Virus record (IMG/VR): IMGVR_UViG_3300028590_001001
Location: 1 to 41,780 of that record
Origin: a virus
DNA: 41,780 nucleotides
Direction: 5' to 3' (one strand)
The notes beneath the pieces are model-generated. The model had not been told where the DNA came from, ran no database searches, and saw only the letters and a list, made by a program, of their open reading frames with translations. Shown here in pieces: positions 1 to 8,552 of the stretch; position 1 is the stretch's first letter, and the number at the start of each line of letters is the position of its first letter. Position numbers and translations under genes: made by a program.

Positions 1-429
1 ATGCTCACGCCCGACGAAATCAGAGAACGCCTGGACGAAGCCGAGGCTGCCATCCGCGACGGGCAGGTCGGCTCGAACCCTCATGAGTTCATCGAGACCC
101 TGTGGGCGCAGGTCCAGCAGGAAGCGCCGCCGGAGATGCAGGCCGAGGTCTACGATCGCCTCCTCGACCTGAGCGCCCTGCTGGGCATCCGGCATACGAC
201 CGTGCCGGAAGAGCGCCTGGCGGGACCGCAGTGGGACATGTTCCTCGCCGCCCTGGAGAATCTGCCCGACGCGACCCAGGACGAGGCCGGCTTCTGGCGG
301 GCCGTCGACGAGGCGAAAGGCCCCCTGTTCGACGGCGTCATAGAGGAGGACGGCGCGATCATCGAGACCGCCGTGCAGGCCGAGCTGAACCGCCGGGGCC
401 TGGCCACCCCGGGAGACTTCGAGCCCTAG
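1..429 (+). CDS. Hypothetical protein (142 aa), left-end accessory gene
   Basis: The frame opens with ATG at the first base of the window, so a start further upstream cannot be excluded. The product is acidic and mostly helical, with many Glu, Asp and Ala residues, no membrane segment and no motif I recognise. It stops at 427-429 and converges by a few bases with the minus-strand gene ending at 426. Its place outside the tail operon suggests an accessory prophage gene. No function can be assigned. Confidence 0.55.
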   Translation: MLTPDEIRERLDEAEAAIRDGQVGSNPHEFIETLWAQVQQEAPPEMQAEVYDRLLDLSALLGIRHTTVPEERLAGPQWDMFLAALENLPDATQDEAGFWRAVDEAKGPLFDGVIEEDGAIIETAVQAELNRRGLATPGDFEP

Positions 430-707
430 TCGGGCTTGGGATTCTGCTCGCGGCTGCTGAGGTGCGCCACTACCTGGTCCACGGTCTGACCACCAAGGAA
501 GCGCCGATGCGCGATCTTCTTCTCCCGCTGCTTCAGCGGCCGCCCCAGCGCCTTGGCCAGCTCCGCGACCCTCAGGGTCGATCGGAGGCGGCGAATGACC
601 CATTCGGTGTCGGCGTTCACGCCATGCCGGGTCAGCACATCCGCCACCTCCCGCTCCAGCGGGGTCAGATCGCCGATCGGGCTGGTGTCGTCTTCTGGCT
701 CGTTCAT
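426..707 (-). CDS. Hypothetical small protein (93 aa)
   Basis: A short charged protein with a central basic helical stretch (residues about 38-70, rich in Arg, Lys and Leu) and an acidic N-terminus. It is the only minus-strand gene among the left-end accessory genes and converges with the gene ending at 429. No clear Shine-Dalgarno precedes the ATG at 707. I do not recognise the family. The amino-acid composition looks like real coding sequence, but confidence is moderate. Confidence 0.5.
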   Translation of the reverse strand: MNEPEDDTSPIGDLTPLEREVADVLTRHGVNADTEWVIRRLRSTLRVAELAKALGRPLKQREKKIAHRRFLGGQTVDQVVAHLSSREQNPKPD

Positions 708-750
708 GCGTCGCAGGATAGCCTTCTTATGAGCTGACCGGCAGACCCCT

Positions 751-1692
751 ATGTGCTACTCCGCCCAGATCAAGTCCGACTACAACAAGTTCCTCCGCAA
801 CAACGGCCCGGTCCTGGACCTGAAGGCCTTCGCCCTGCTCTGGCTTCGCGAGAACGGGCTGGAGCGGAAGAAGACCCCTAAAGGAGTCATCGACACCATC
901 GGCCCGCTGCTACCGGCGGACGTGCGCGCGGCGCTGGACCAACGGTTCGCTGAGGACGAGGCTCAGTGGCAGGCCGAGGTATTCAAGCAGGCCAAGCGCA
1001 AGGCCGACAACGAGCGCAAGCTGCAGACTAAGGTGACGAAGGCCGCCAGCGAGCACGTGCGCATCGCCGGCAACAAGATCGACCAGCTCAAGGGCTGGAT
1101 CGCCGACCTGCATCGTTCCGAGCTGAAGGGGCGCGACTGGCAGTTCTTTCCACAGTGGTGGGTGCCGGTGATCGTGCGCGACGCCGACGACTACGTGGTC
1201 CGGCCGATGCGCTACCAGCTGCGGCAGCCGGGCACGCCGGCGTCCAGTGACTTCACGCGCAAGGGCGAGATGAGCGGCACCTACAACGCCAGGCGCGATA
1301 ATTTGGAAAGGTACTGGCGCCGACAGTTCGGCTACACGCACGGCTTGATGGTGATCGAGGAGTTCTGGGAGAACGTCGACAAGCCGGGCGGCGGCAGCCA
1401 GCGCATCAAGTTCCGACCGAAGACGGGCGAGCCCATGCTGGTGGCCTGCCTCTGGGCCAACTGGACCGATCCCGCCGGCGTCGAGCCTGATCTCACCAGC
1501 TTCGCCGCGATCACCGACGAGCCCGAGCCGGAGGTAGCGGCGGCTGGCCACGATCGGACGATCATCAACATCAAGCCGGAGCACATCGAAGCCTGGCTGA
1601 ATCCAGATCCTGCCAACCTGCAGGCGCTCTACGACATCTTCGACGACAAGCAGCATCCCTACTACGAGCACCAGGTGGCGAAGGCAGCATGA
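751..1692 (+). CDS. SRAP-domain protein (SOS response-associated peptidase, YedK/HMCES family)
   Basis: The family forms a covalent thiazolidine crosslink to abasic sites in single-stranded DNA through Cys2, exposed once Met1 is removed. The protein begins MCYSA, the family hallmark. Other supporting residues are the Asn and Arg of GTYNARRDN (about residues 176-184), the Glu in VIEEFWEN (about 201-208), and a later H-D-R-T stretch matching the conserved C-terminal His region. At 313 aa it is longer than YedK (about 220 aa), with a Lys/Glu-rich helical insertion near residues 75-125. Its stop overlaps the next start by 4 bases, so the two are probably co-translated. A role in protecting phage or host DNA is inference. 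Confidence 0.9.
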   Translation: MCYSAQIKSDYNKFLRNNGPVLDLKAFALLWLRENGLERKKTPKGVIDTIGPLLPADVRAALDQRFAEDEAQWQAEVFKQAKRKADNERKLQTKVTKAASEHVRIAGNKIDQLKGWIADLHRSELKGRDWQFFPQWWVPVIVRDADDYVVRPMRYQLRQPGTPASSDFTRKGEMSGTYNARRDNLERYWRRQFGYTHGLMVIEEFWENVDKPGGGSQRIKFRPKTGEPMLVACLWANWTDPAGVEPDLTSFAAITDEPEPEVAAAGHDRTIINIKPEHIEAWLNPDPANLQALYDIFDDKQHPYYEHQVAKAA

Positions 1693-2270
1693 TGAACAAC
1701 GCAGAGGCAGCTAAGCGGATCTACGCTCTGGATGCATGGGTCGCGCGGTATCCGCGTTCGAACACCTTCCGCCAGTTCTGGCAGGACTACGAGGCGCAGG
1801 ATCCGGAGTTGCACGAGTTCCTGCGGACGTCGGACCGCGAAACGTGCGACGGCGACGTGATCAACGCGCTGAATATGCTCGGTGAGGGCAAGGACGTGGG
1901 TGGCTTCATGTACAGCAGTGACCGCCCCTACCGCCGCATCAATGAGGGTCCTAGCTATGGAGATAGTCGCGATGAGCTCCTCGATGAGCTGTACAAGAAG
2001 GTGGCAGCGGATCCCGACTATGTGATGTCCGATTCCATCCGCGCAGCGTTCGATCCGATCAAGGCGAAGCTCCACTCGCCGGAATGGATCGGAAAGCCAC
2101 GACGCGAGCAACTGGACTGGCTCGATCGCGAGCTTCAGGATTTGATCAGCAGGATTCGAACGCCCGAGAGCGCCGCCGTTGTGCACGCCTACCTGTTCGA
2201 ATTCGTCGACAGGTATGACGTCGAGGGAGCAGATCTCGACGCCCCCATTACCGAGGCCACGATGCGCTAG
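1689..2270 (+). CDS. Hypothetical protein (193 aa) coupled to the SRAP gene
   Basis: The ATG overlaps the SRAP stop codon in an ATGA arrangement, which implies translational coupling and perhaps a linked function. The product is soluble and acidic, rich in Asp, Glu, Arg and aromatic residues, without membrane segments or cysteine clusters. I recognise no domain. A short gap separates it from the AbiC-like gene downstream. Confidence 0.65.
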   Translation: MMNNAEAAKRIYALDAWVARYPRSNTFRQFWQDYEAQDPELHEFLRTSDRETCDGDVINALNMLGEGKDVGGFMYSSDRPYRRINEGPSYGDSRDELLDELYKKVAADPDYVMSDSIRAAFDPIKAKLHSPEWIGKPRREQLDWLDRELQDLISRIRTPESAAVVHAYLFEFVDRYDVEGADLDAPITEATMR

Positions 2271-2332
2271 CGCGCCTTTTCGCCGGACGGCTGCGGGCGC
2301 TATCCTCCGCGCACCGTCGGAAGGGGATGCTC

Positions 2333-3160
2333 ATGACCAGTCAGCACAAGCAGGCGAGCGGTCGCTCGCCGTGGCGCACCGATGCGTGGTTCGCCGCGCC
2401 TGTCTTGGTGATCGCGCTCGTCACTGTAATTGGCTACATAGCGTGGTTCCCTGACGGCATCTCTTCAAAGCAAGAAGTGTGGGGACAATTCGGGGATTTC
2501 ATCGGCGGCGTACTCAACCCGGTCATTGGCCTGGTGACAGTGTTGCTGGTCCTCAGAACCCTCCGCGAGACCCGGGCGGAAAGCGCCCGCGTGCGGATCC
2601 ACCTCGAGCAACAGACGGCAGATCTAGCGGCGCAGCTCAGGCTGGCGCAGGATCAAGATGCCCGCAACCAGAGAGCGGCGGAGCTCACAGAGTTGCACCG
2701 GTGCCTCGACGAGTGCACGCGCCTTATTGAAGAAGAGTTGAAGGGCTCGTTACCTGACTTCTTCCCCTTGGGGTATGGGCCAAATTTGCGGCGACACTCT
2801 ACAGCAGAAGATCGCCTTACCAAGGCCGACGTAATGAGTCGAAAGAGCTTCGTCGTCGGGGCTCTCGTGGAGCTACGAGATAAGATGAGGGCGGATCGCG
2901 CCACGAACCAATCCGCATGGCAGGAACACGTCTCGGCATGGAGCGAGCACTTCTGGCTGGAAAGGCAACTCGTGCCACAGCTGGCCACGTATGTCGCGCT
3001 GTACGACGAAAGAGCTCCGCAGCCGTGGCTTAGCGACGTCTACAAGCGTCGCGTCTATAACGTGGCCTGCGCCTTAGCCCTTCTGGGACTGCTTGAAGCG
3101 GGCCCCAGATTGCTCCCCACACTGCGACCCCACGACGCTCCGGACTGGCCTCCAATGTAG
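2333..3160 (+). CDS. Membrane protein resembling putative AbiC-type phage abortive infection proteins
   Basis: Two N-terminal membrane segments (about residues 20-43 and 58-78) flank the motif WGQFGDFIGGVLNPVIG, which is typical of the N-terminus of putative AbiC-like proteins (putAbiC family). A coiled coil (about residues 80-125) and a helical cytoplasmic domain follow. An ATG at 2327 is also in frame, but the GGAAGGGG at 2319-2326 abuts it directly and is well placed for the ATG at 2333, so 2333 is preferred. The second half looks lower in GC than its neighbours and has less biased codon use, a sign of separate acquisition. A role in excluding other phages is inferred from family and position. 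Confidence 0.7.
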   Translation: MTSQHKQASGRSPWRTDAWFAAPVLVIALVTVIGYIAWFPDGISSKQEVWGQFGDFIGGVLNPVIGLVTVLLVLRTLRETRAESARVRIHLEQQTADLAAQLRLAQDQDARNQRAAELTELHRCLDECTRLIEEELKGSLPDFFPLGYGPNLRRHSTAEDRLTKADVMSRKSFVVGALVELRDKMRADRATNQSAWQEHVSAWSEHFWLERQLVPQLATYVALYDERAPQPWLSDVYKRRVYNVACALALLGLLEAGPRLLPTLRPHDAPDWPPM

Positions 3161-3180
3161 AGGCGTCAGCGCACCTTGAA

Positions 3181-4341
3181 TTACGGCTTGCGATAGATCC
3201 GGAAGGTCGCCACGGCCAGATAGCCGCTACGAACAATTCGCACGTACTGTGCCGGGACCGACGGGACGTCGAAGCTGACCTCGCGCGGCGAGCTGTCGCT
3301 CATACCCTCGATGAGGAATACGTCGGTCCAGTCGATGTCGTCGGTCGACACCTGCACCGTGCCGCCGTTGAGGAACGACGCCACACCGCCCCAGCCTCCC
3401 GTACTGATGTTGCCCGCACCCAAGGTCACCTGCTCGATCTCGAAGGTGCCCGGAAGCTCCGCCTGCACGAATGCCGGCGAACCGGGGTTCGTCCCGGTGC
3501 CGGTCGACGGATCGCTGGCGTTGGAGTCGCGCATGTTGGTGGCCGTCGCATCCTCCATCGACCCAAACTTGCTGGACTGCGACCATTCAATACCGGTGAC
3601 CTCGACAGGGGTCACCGCAGCGACAGGCGCCCACGCCGCATTGATCGCGTCGACCTGGTCCTGCGTGAAGGTGCCCTTGGCCACAATGAAGTCGCTGTAG
3701 CGGCCGTAGGTGTACTCGACGTAGCTGGAGTTGCGCACGATGTGCCACGGCGTGTTGTCCACCGTCAGCGGATACCCGGTACCGCTCCACGCGAGAGCGC
3801 CGTCGATGTACAGCGCAGGCGCGCCAGCCGCCAGGATCGCGAGCAGGAACAGGTGCGGCTCGCCGTCGCGCACCGAGGCGCTGGGGACGCCGGTGTCGAT
3901 GCTGCTGGCGCCGACGCTCAACGCGATATTGGTGCCCGCCAGATTGATGAACAATGCCGTGGCCTGGTAGTCACGAAACAGCACGCGCGCCGACGTGTTG
4001 CCACCCCCGCGCCCGCGGTAGATCAGCCCGACGATGCCGGTCCACGAGGATCCGCTGGTCCCGTTGTTCGGCACCTCGATCCACTGCCCTGCCGCGGTGA
4101 AGCCGATCGAGTCGCTGCCGCTGTCGTCGACCAGAGCGCCCGCCTGGAAGTGCGCACTGCCGTGGACCTCGCCGTCCACGCCGCCGCTGCCGTCGTTGGC
4201 GGCCGGCGTCGACGTGTCCGCCATGCGCATCCAGATCTGCGGCGCGATCGCGTTGACCGCATCGCTCCAGTCGCCACCGGGGCCCGGGCCACCTTCTTCG
4301 GTGGCAAGCGCCGCCGCCATCGCAGCCAGCAGCGCGCTCAC
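3181..4341 (-). CDS. Tail fibre or virion decoration protein with LamG-like and F5/8C (discoidin)-like domains
   Basis: Last gene of the structural operon. Residues about 35-225 look like a LamG/concanavalin-type jelly roll (WIEV, LFRDY and IDGALAWSGTG strands). Residues about 235-386 resemble a discoidin/F5-8C carbohydrate-binding domain ending in YVRIVRSGYLAVATFRIYR. Both fold types commonly bind sugars, so a role in contacting the cell surface is likely. The GTG start at 4341 overlaps the preceding stop by 4 bases; an ATG at 4320 is the alternative. There is no collagen-like repeat and no catalytic signature. The exact location in the virion is inference. Confidence 0.75.
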   Translation of the reverse strand: MSALLAAMAAALATEEGGPGPGGDWSDAVNAIAPQIWMRMADTSTPAANDGSGGVDGEVHGSAHFQAGALVDDSGSDSIGFTAAGQWIEVPNNGTSGSSWTGIVGLIYRGRGGGNTSARVLFRDYQATALFINLAGTNIALSVGASSIDTGVPSASVRDGEPHLFLLAILAAGAPALYIDGALAWSGTGYPLTVDNTPWHIVRNSSYVEYTYGRYSDFIVAKGTFTQDQVDAINAAWAPVAAVTPVEVTGIEWSQSSKFGSMEDATATNMRDSNASDPSTGTGTNPGSPAFVQAELPGTFEIEQVTLGAGNISTGGWGGVASFLNGGTVQVSTDDIDWTDVFLIEGMSDSSPREVSFDVPSVPAQYVRIVRSGYLAVATFRIYRKP

Positions 4342-5162
4342 GCCAGCCCCTTCTGCAGGACCGCGTCGATGGTGGCGCCGGCGTCATCGCTGCACAGGAA
4401 CAGCCGGTCGCGTGCGCTGGCATCGGTGCTCACCCCCGGCGGCGCGCCGCTCCAGTTGAAGTTGCCTGGCCAGGCCACCGTGCGCGGCGTGACGGCGTCC
4501 TGCTCGATGCGCAGCGAGATCGCGAAGCCGGCGGGCGCGTTCTCGACCTCGATGTCGGTGACGTTCTCGTCGAGCACTACCGTGAAGTAGTCGCCCAGGC
4601 TGGCGTCCAGCGTGATTACCCCCGACACGGAGGACACCACGGTCACCACGCCGCGATCGACGCCGGCGGCGGGGTTGGGCTGCTGCAGGGACAGGTGCAC
4701 CAGATCGTCGGCTTCGAACGGGTCACCGCTGGCCAGGTGCGTGACGGACAGCTTCGAATACCCGGCGGCGTCCTCGACGCTGTCCACGCGCCATTTCTGC
4801 CACTTGCCGCGGTCGTCCTTGCCCACGCCGACCAGGTAGAGGAAGCCGTTGGCGGCCAGCGCCGCGACCAGGGCTGCGACGTCGGTAGGCGCCACCTCGG
4901 TATCGGCGTCGTCGACGTACAGCACCGTGGCCGAAGCCTGCGTGGCGTGGTTCCAGCGCACCTTGCCCGCGCCGGGATCGGCGTCGGCGGTGGCGGACAA
5001 ATCCGCGGTCATGGCCAGCTGCAGGGCCACCACGGCCCCGCGCGGCAGCGACGGACCCAGCGCGAACAGCGGCAGGCCCACGGCCTCCACGTCCTGCAGG
5101 AGTGGCAGCCGTTCGGTCCCGGTCAGGGCGGTCGGCTTGGGGAGTTCGGAAATCGCAGTCAT
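4338..5162 (-). CDS. Putative tail fibre or tip-associated structural protein (274 aa)
   Basis: Follows the host-specificity gene with a 4-base gap and precedes the LamG-like protein with a 4-base overlap, so it belongs to the adsorption end of the tail module. The N-terminus LPKPTALTGTERLPLLQ resembles short anchoring segments seen at the start of other phage fibre proteins. The rest is beta-rich, with many Val, Thr and Asp residues and no transmembrane or enzymatic motif. The last 70 residues (FAISLRIEQD to the end) look like a small beta domain common at fibre tips. Function is inferred from context. Confidence 0.65.
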   Translation of the reverse strand: MTAISELPKPTALTGTERLPLLQDVEAVGLPLFALGPSLPRGAVVALQLAMTADLSATADADPGAGKVRWNHATQASATVLYVDDADTEVAPTDVAALVAALAANGFLYLVGVGKDDRGKWQKWRVDSVEDAAGYSKLSVTHLASGDPFEADDLVHLSLQQPNPAAGVDRGVVTVVSSVSGVITLDASLGDYFTVVLDENVTDIEVENAPAGFAISLRIEQDAVTPRTVAWPGNFNWSGAPPGVSTDASARDRLFLCSDDAGATIDAVLQKGLA

Positions 5163-5166
5163 GGGG

Positions 5167-8100
5167 TCACTCCAGGGTGATCGGGTCGCCGGCCTCGGTG
5201 CGGATCAGCTCGCCGCCCTCGGTTTCCAGATAGTCGGTGGGGTCTAGGGTGTAGGCGAGCTCGCGCACGTGCTTCTGATGGCTGGTCACGCCGTCGCGCG
5301 CGCTCTCCAGCTCGATGCGCAGCGTGCCGTCGCCGCTGGGGGTGTAGGCCTGGCTGGTACCGGCCACCGCGTCGTGCGTGTGCTCCAGCACATCGTCCAA
5401 GTACCAGCGCACCGTGTAGGTCGTGCCCGCTTCGGGGCCGATCGAGGCGACCTCCGTGTCGATGAGCTGGTCGGCCTGGGCGAGGCGATCGCGGTGAGCC
5501 CAGGTCACGGTGATCTCACCGCTGGCGTACGCGGGCGCGACGGCGTCGTTGATCCGCAAGCGCGCCGGCGGATAGGGACGGCTGGCGCGACCGGTGATGA
5601 TGAGGCTCAGCTCCGGGGCCTCGTTCGGATCCTGGAAGGCGGTCCCGGTGCGCGTGAGCAGCTTGGCGAACACCTCCTCTTCCTCGACGTACTCCACGCC
5701 GTCCAGGGCGCGGGCGTTGTCATAGAAGTAGCAGACGGTGCCGGCCGCATGCTGCACGGGCACCGTGTCGGCGACGCCGCGCCCCAGCGTGACGGTCCCG
5801 GCGTCCGGATCGATCGCGTCAACGCGCACCTCTTCCAGCTCCCACATGCCGCGCGTGCCGACCTCGACGCTTGCCAGCTGGCTCTGCGCAGCGACGGTGA
5901 ACACCGTGCCGGCAAACCCCGATGGCTCCTCGAACGTACAGGCTGGGCACCAGTCCCCAATCTGGCCGCCACCGTAGTCGGTGCCAAAGGTCTTGGTGTA
6001 CAGCGCGTAGTTCAGACCCACCGACGGCCGCGTGGCGATCGCGGCGATGTAGCCCGCCTCGGGCGCCAGCGCCGCCAGCTCGGCAGAGGGCAACGTCGCT
6101 GCCAACTCGACGTAGGGCAGCTCGACGACGCGCTGCTGCGGAGATCCGCGCGGCGTGAGGTCCTGGCCGGGGTCGCCACGCTCGCCGACCAGGTAGGTGG
6201 CCTCGGGCATGGAGAACACCGACTGCACGAACACCATGCGGATCGCGCCCGATCGCAGAGTGCCGGTATCGATGTCGCCCACCATGCACACCATGTCGGC
6301 GATGCCCTTCTTGGGAGCCTGCAGGCGGAAGAAGGTGCCGATGCGCCAGGCGTAGGGCACGCGGTTGGTGTCCGCGCGAAAGCGCTTGAGCGGTGACTTG
6401 TTGCGCAGGTCGCGCGCGGCCACGCGCAGGGCGAGATTCTCGACCGGGATCTCCGGGTAGCGCCCCACTTCCGGGTTGACCACGCCCATGGCTTGGATGG
6501 CGCCCAGCGACTGCACCGGCGCGGTCGTGCTGCTGGCCTTGCGGATCTGGTCGAACCACTCAACGCTGACCTGGTTCACCGCATCATCGATCGTCGGCGG
6601 CTCTTCCTCGAGCGAGAGCAGGTCCATGTCCGTGAGGATCGGCAGCTCGTCGATGTCGTAGTCGCCGCGGATCAGATCCAGGTACCACAGGCCGTCCACG
6701 CGGCTGCGCGAGCAGCGCGCACCGATCAGATTGCATATCCGCTGGCGGAATTCCTCCACCGTCTCGGCGTCCGGGTCGTACGTGGTGCACAGGCCGAACT
6801 GCTCGTCCCACAACTTGTCGGCGGCCGCCTCGAAGCTGTCCTGGTTGATCGATTCCACCGGCTCGCCCTGCATCGTCAGCGAGACCAGGCTGTCGTAGAT
6901 GATATGCGCCGGGTTCATACCCAGCAGCGCGCCATCGCCGCGCAGGCCTGAGGTGATCACGCGCGTGAGCGTGCCCGGCAACCCGGTGGCCACCTGCTCC
7001 CACGCCTCACCCGGGTGCGTGGTGCGGTGAACGGCGCCGCCGTAGCTGTAGTAGAACGTGCCCTCTTCGAAACTGAGGTTCGTATCGCCGTAGCCGTCGC
7101 TGCGCGTGAAGCGCTGCCCTTCGAACCACGTGTCGCTGTCGACCTCACGCCAGATCATGGCGCACTCGATGCCACCAGTGACGGTGCCCACCCCGATCAG
7201 GAAGACGACATACCCGTTGCCCGTGGCCGATCCGTTGCAACCTTGGCTGGTGAGCCCCGCCGGCATCGCCTCGAAATCCCAAGAGCCCTCCGCGCCGGTC
7301 GCGCTCGAGAGGAATCCGTTGCCGCTGGCGCGGTGCGAGACGAACTGCGTGGCCGTGGTCTGGATCGGCCCGTGCCCGGCGGCGAAGTCACCGTACGTCG
7401 ATTCGTAGTAGCGCTCCCACGTGCCCGGTGCGCCGCCGTCGGTCGAGCGGAAGAATCGCGAGTTGTTGCCGCCCATCAGGACGGTGCGGTCTTTGACGGC
7501 CAAGGCAAGCGCGTTCGAGGCTTCGACCTGGTCGACCATCTGCACCGTCTGCAGATCCGTCGAGGTCGCGATCTGCGCACCGTCCTTGCTCTGGAACGTC
7601 CAGCGGCCCGGCTCACCCGGTGCGTAGACCACGCCGCCGCCGTTGGAGAACGCGCCAGGAATGGGCCCGAAGTCGCGGAAGGTCGCGCCGCCATTCTGCG
7701 ACACCCGGCACTGCCCGCTCGAGCCGAACACGAACAGCGCGCCGCCGGCGCGCCATGCGCCGCGCTCGGCGTTGGTCGCGCCGGTGTCCAGCAGCTGGTC
7801 GGTGGGCCACAGCGCGCCCGTCACCGATCGATACAGGCGGTTGCCTGTCGCGAACGGCAGCAGGAAGCGGCCGCCCTTCACGCCGGCAACCTCGATCGCG
7901 GCGCGGGCGGGATACCAGGGGTCGTCGTTGTCCCAGCCCTTGAGGATCCGCCGCAACCAGAAGGACGCCGGCTTCGGGTAGGGATTCATGGCGCCGTAGC
8001 GGCCGCCGCGGAACACCAGGCTAGCCACGCCGCGGTAGGCCGGTTGGCGCTCGCCCAGGTACGTGGCCAGGAACTCGTTGGGCTCCTGCGTGGCCTCGCC

Positions 8101-8343
8101 GGCCATCCAGTCGCAGTAGCCGGCGATGCCGCCCTCGGAGGCTTCGCCGCCCCACAGCTCCATGGCGTTGACGTAGAAGCGCTGGCTCTCGGCCAGCTCG
8201 CCGCGCCAAGCCGTGCGATCGCCGCCGCGAAACTCGAGCAGCGCGTCGGCCTCGCCCTGGCAGAACCCGAAGTGGATCAGTGGGCGGTACCAGTACCCGA
8301 TGGTCTGCGCTTTGCCTTTGCCCTTACCGCCCCCGCCGCCCAT
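5167..8343 (-). CDS. Tail tip/host-specificity protein (lambda gpJ-like) with an inserted sialidase-like propeller
   Basis: At 1058 aa it is close to lambda gpJ. A Gly/Lys-rich start (GGGGGKGKGK) leads into a tip-attachment region (YWYRPLIHFGFCQGEADALL). Residues about 155-490 contain Asp-box/BNR-like motifs (SQNGGATF, STDGGAPGTW), suggesting a beta-propeller. Residues about 500-740 are the conserved central tip region (VNQVSVEWFDQIRK, RDLRNKSPLKRFRADTNR). The C-terminal third is fibronectin-like, with a domain ending RIELESARDGVTSHQKHVREL. It would sit at the tail tip and decide receptor binding. The start overlaps the small gene 8324-8551. No glutamate or arginine triad of true sialidases is obvious, so a scaffold role is more likely than enzymatic activity. 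Confidence 0.85.
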   Translation of the reverse strand: MGGGGGKGKGKAQTIGYWYRPLIHFGFCQGEADALLEFRGGDRTAWRGELAESQRFYVNAMELWGGEASEGGIAGYCDWMAGEATQEPNEFLATYLGERQPAYRGVASLVFRGGRYGAMNPYPKPASFWLRRILKGWDNDDPWYPARAAIEVAGVKGGRFLLPFATGNRLYRSVTGALWPTDQLLDTGATNAERGAWRAGGALFVFGSSGQCRVSQNGGATFRDFGPIPGAFSNGGGVVYAPGEPGRWTFQSKDGAQIATSTDLQTVQMVDQVEASNALALAVKDRTVLMGGNNSRFFRSTDGGAPGTWERYYESTYGDFAAGHGPIQTTATQFVSHRASGNGFLSSATGAEGSWDFEAMPAGLTSQGCNGSATGNGYVVFLIGVGTVTGGIECAMIWREVDSDTWFEGQRFTRSDGYGDTNLSFEEGTFYYSYGGAVHRTTHPGEAWEQVATGLPGTLTRVITSGLRGDGALLGMNPAHIIYDSLVSLTMQGEPVESINQDSFEAAADKLWDEQFGLCTTYDPDAETVEEFRQRICNLIGARCSRSRVDGLWYLDLIRGDYDIDELPILTDMDLLSLEEEPPTIDDAVNQVSVEWFDQIRKASSTTAPVQSLGAIQAMGVVNPEVGRYPEIPVENLALRVAARDLRNKSPLKRFRADTNRVPYAWRIGTFFRLQAPKKGIADMVCMVGDIDTGTLRSGAIRMVFVQSVFSMPEATYLVGERGDPGQDLTPRGSPQQRVVELPYVELAATLPSAELAALAPEAGYIAAIATRPSVGLNYALYTKTFGTDYGGGQIGDWCPACTFEEPSGFAGTVFTVAAQSQLASVEVGTRGMWELEEVRVDAIDPDAGTVTLGRGVADTVPVQHAAGTVCYFYDNARALDGVEYVEEEEVFAKLLTRTGTAFQDPNEAPELSLIITGRASRPYPPARLRINDAVAPAYASGEITVTWAHRDRLAQADQLIDTEVASIGPEAGTTYTVRWYLDDVLEHTHDAVAGTSQAYTPSGDGTLRIELESARDGVTSHQKHVRELAYTLDPTDYLETEGGELIRTEAGDPITLE

Positions 8344-8551
8344 GCGCCGCCTCCTGTCGTGCCCACTCGGCCAGGGCCTTTGCCATGCCGCAGCCGGTCG
8401 CCTCCAGGCGCGAGGCCGGAATCCCGTTGCGGACGAAGTCCAAATAATCCAGGTCGTGCTCGGCGAACCAACGGCGCGCCCCGCGCGCGCAGAAGCCGGC
8501 GCGTGCCGTGAAACCCGGCACGGTCCGCAGGTGAGCCGTCGTCACCCGCAC
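8324..8551 (-). CDS. Small conserved-type phage tail-module protein (75 aa)
   Basis: This gene has no ATG; the best start is GTG at 8551, one base after the stop of the upstream gene, with a second GTG at 8545. The protein contains VPGFTARAGFCARGARRWFA followed by DYLDFVRNGIPASRLEAT. I recognise this pattern from small proteins placed just before the tip protein in other phages. It overlaps the start of the gpJ-like gene by 20 bases, so translation is probably coupled. Function is unknown; the position suggests tail-tip assembly. Confidence 0.7.
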   Translation of the reverse strand: MRVTTAHLRTVPGFTARAGFCARGARRWFAEHDLDYLDFVRNGIPASRLEATGCGMAKALAEWARQEAAHGRRGR

Positions 8552-8552
8552 G

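Noticed and set aside
102-737. Long plus-strand open frame in another frame of the first gene
   Set aside because: Pro/Arg/Gly-rich translation typical of a GC-rich shadow; it conflicts with two better genes.
1-750. Left attachment site
   Set aside because: I searched by eye for the tRNA-Pro 3' half and the ATAGGGAGGA repeats and found neither; attL is probably outside the window.
7015-8511. 498-codon plus-strand open frame opposite the tail tip gene
   Set aside because: Antisense shadow with an Arg/Ala/Gly-biased product and no motif; the minus-strand gpJ-like frame is clearly real.
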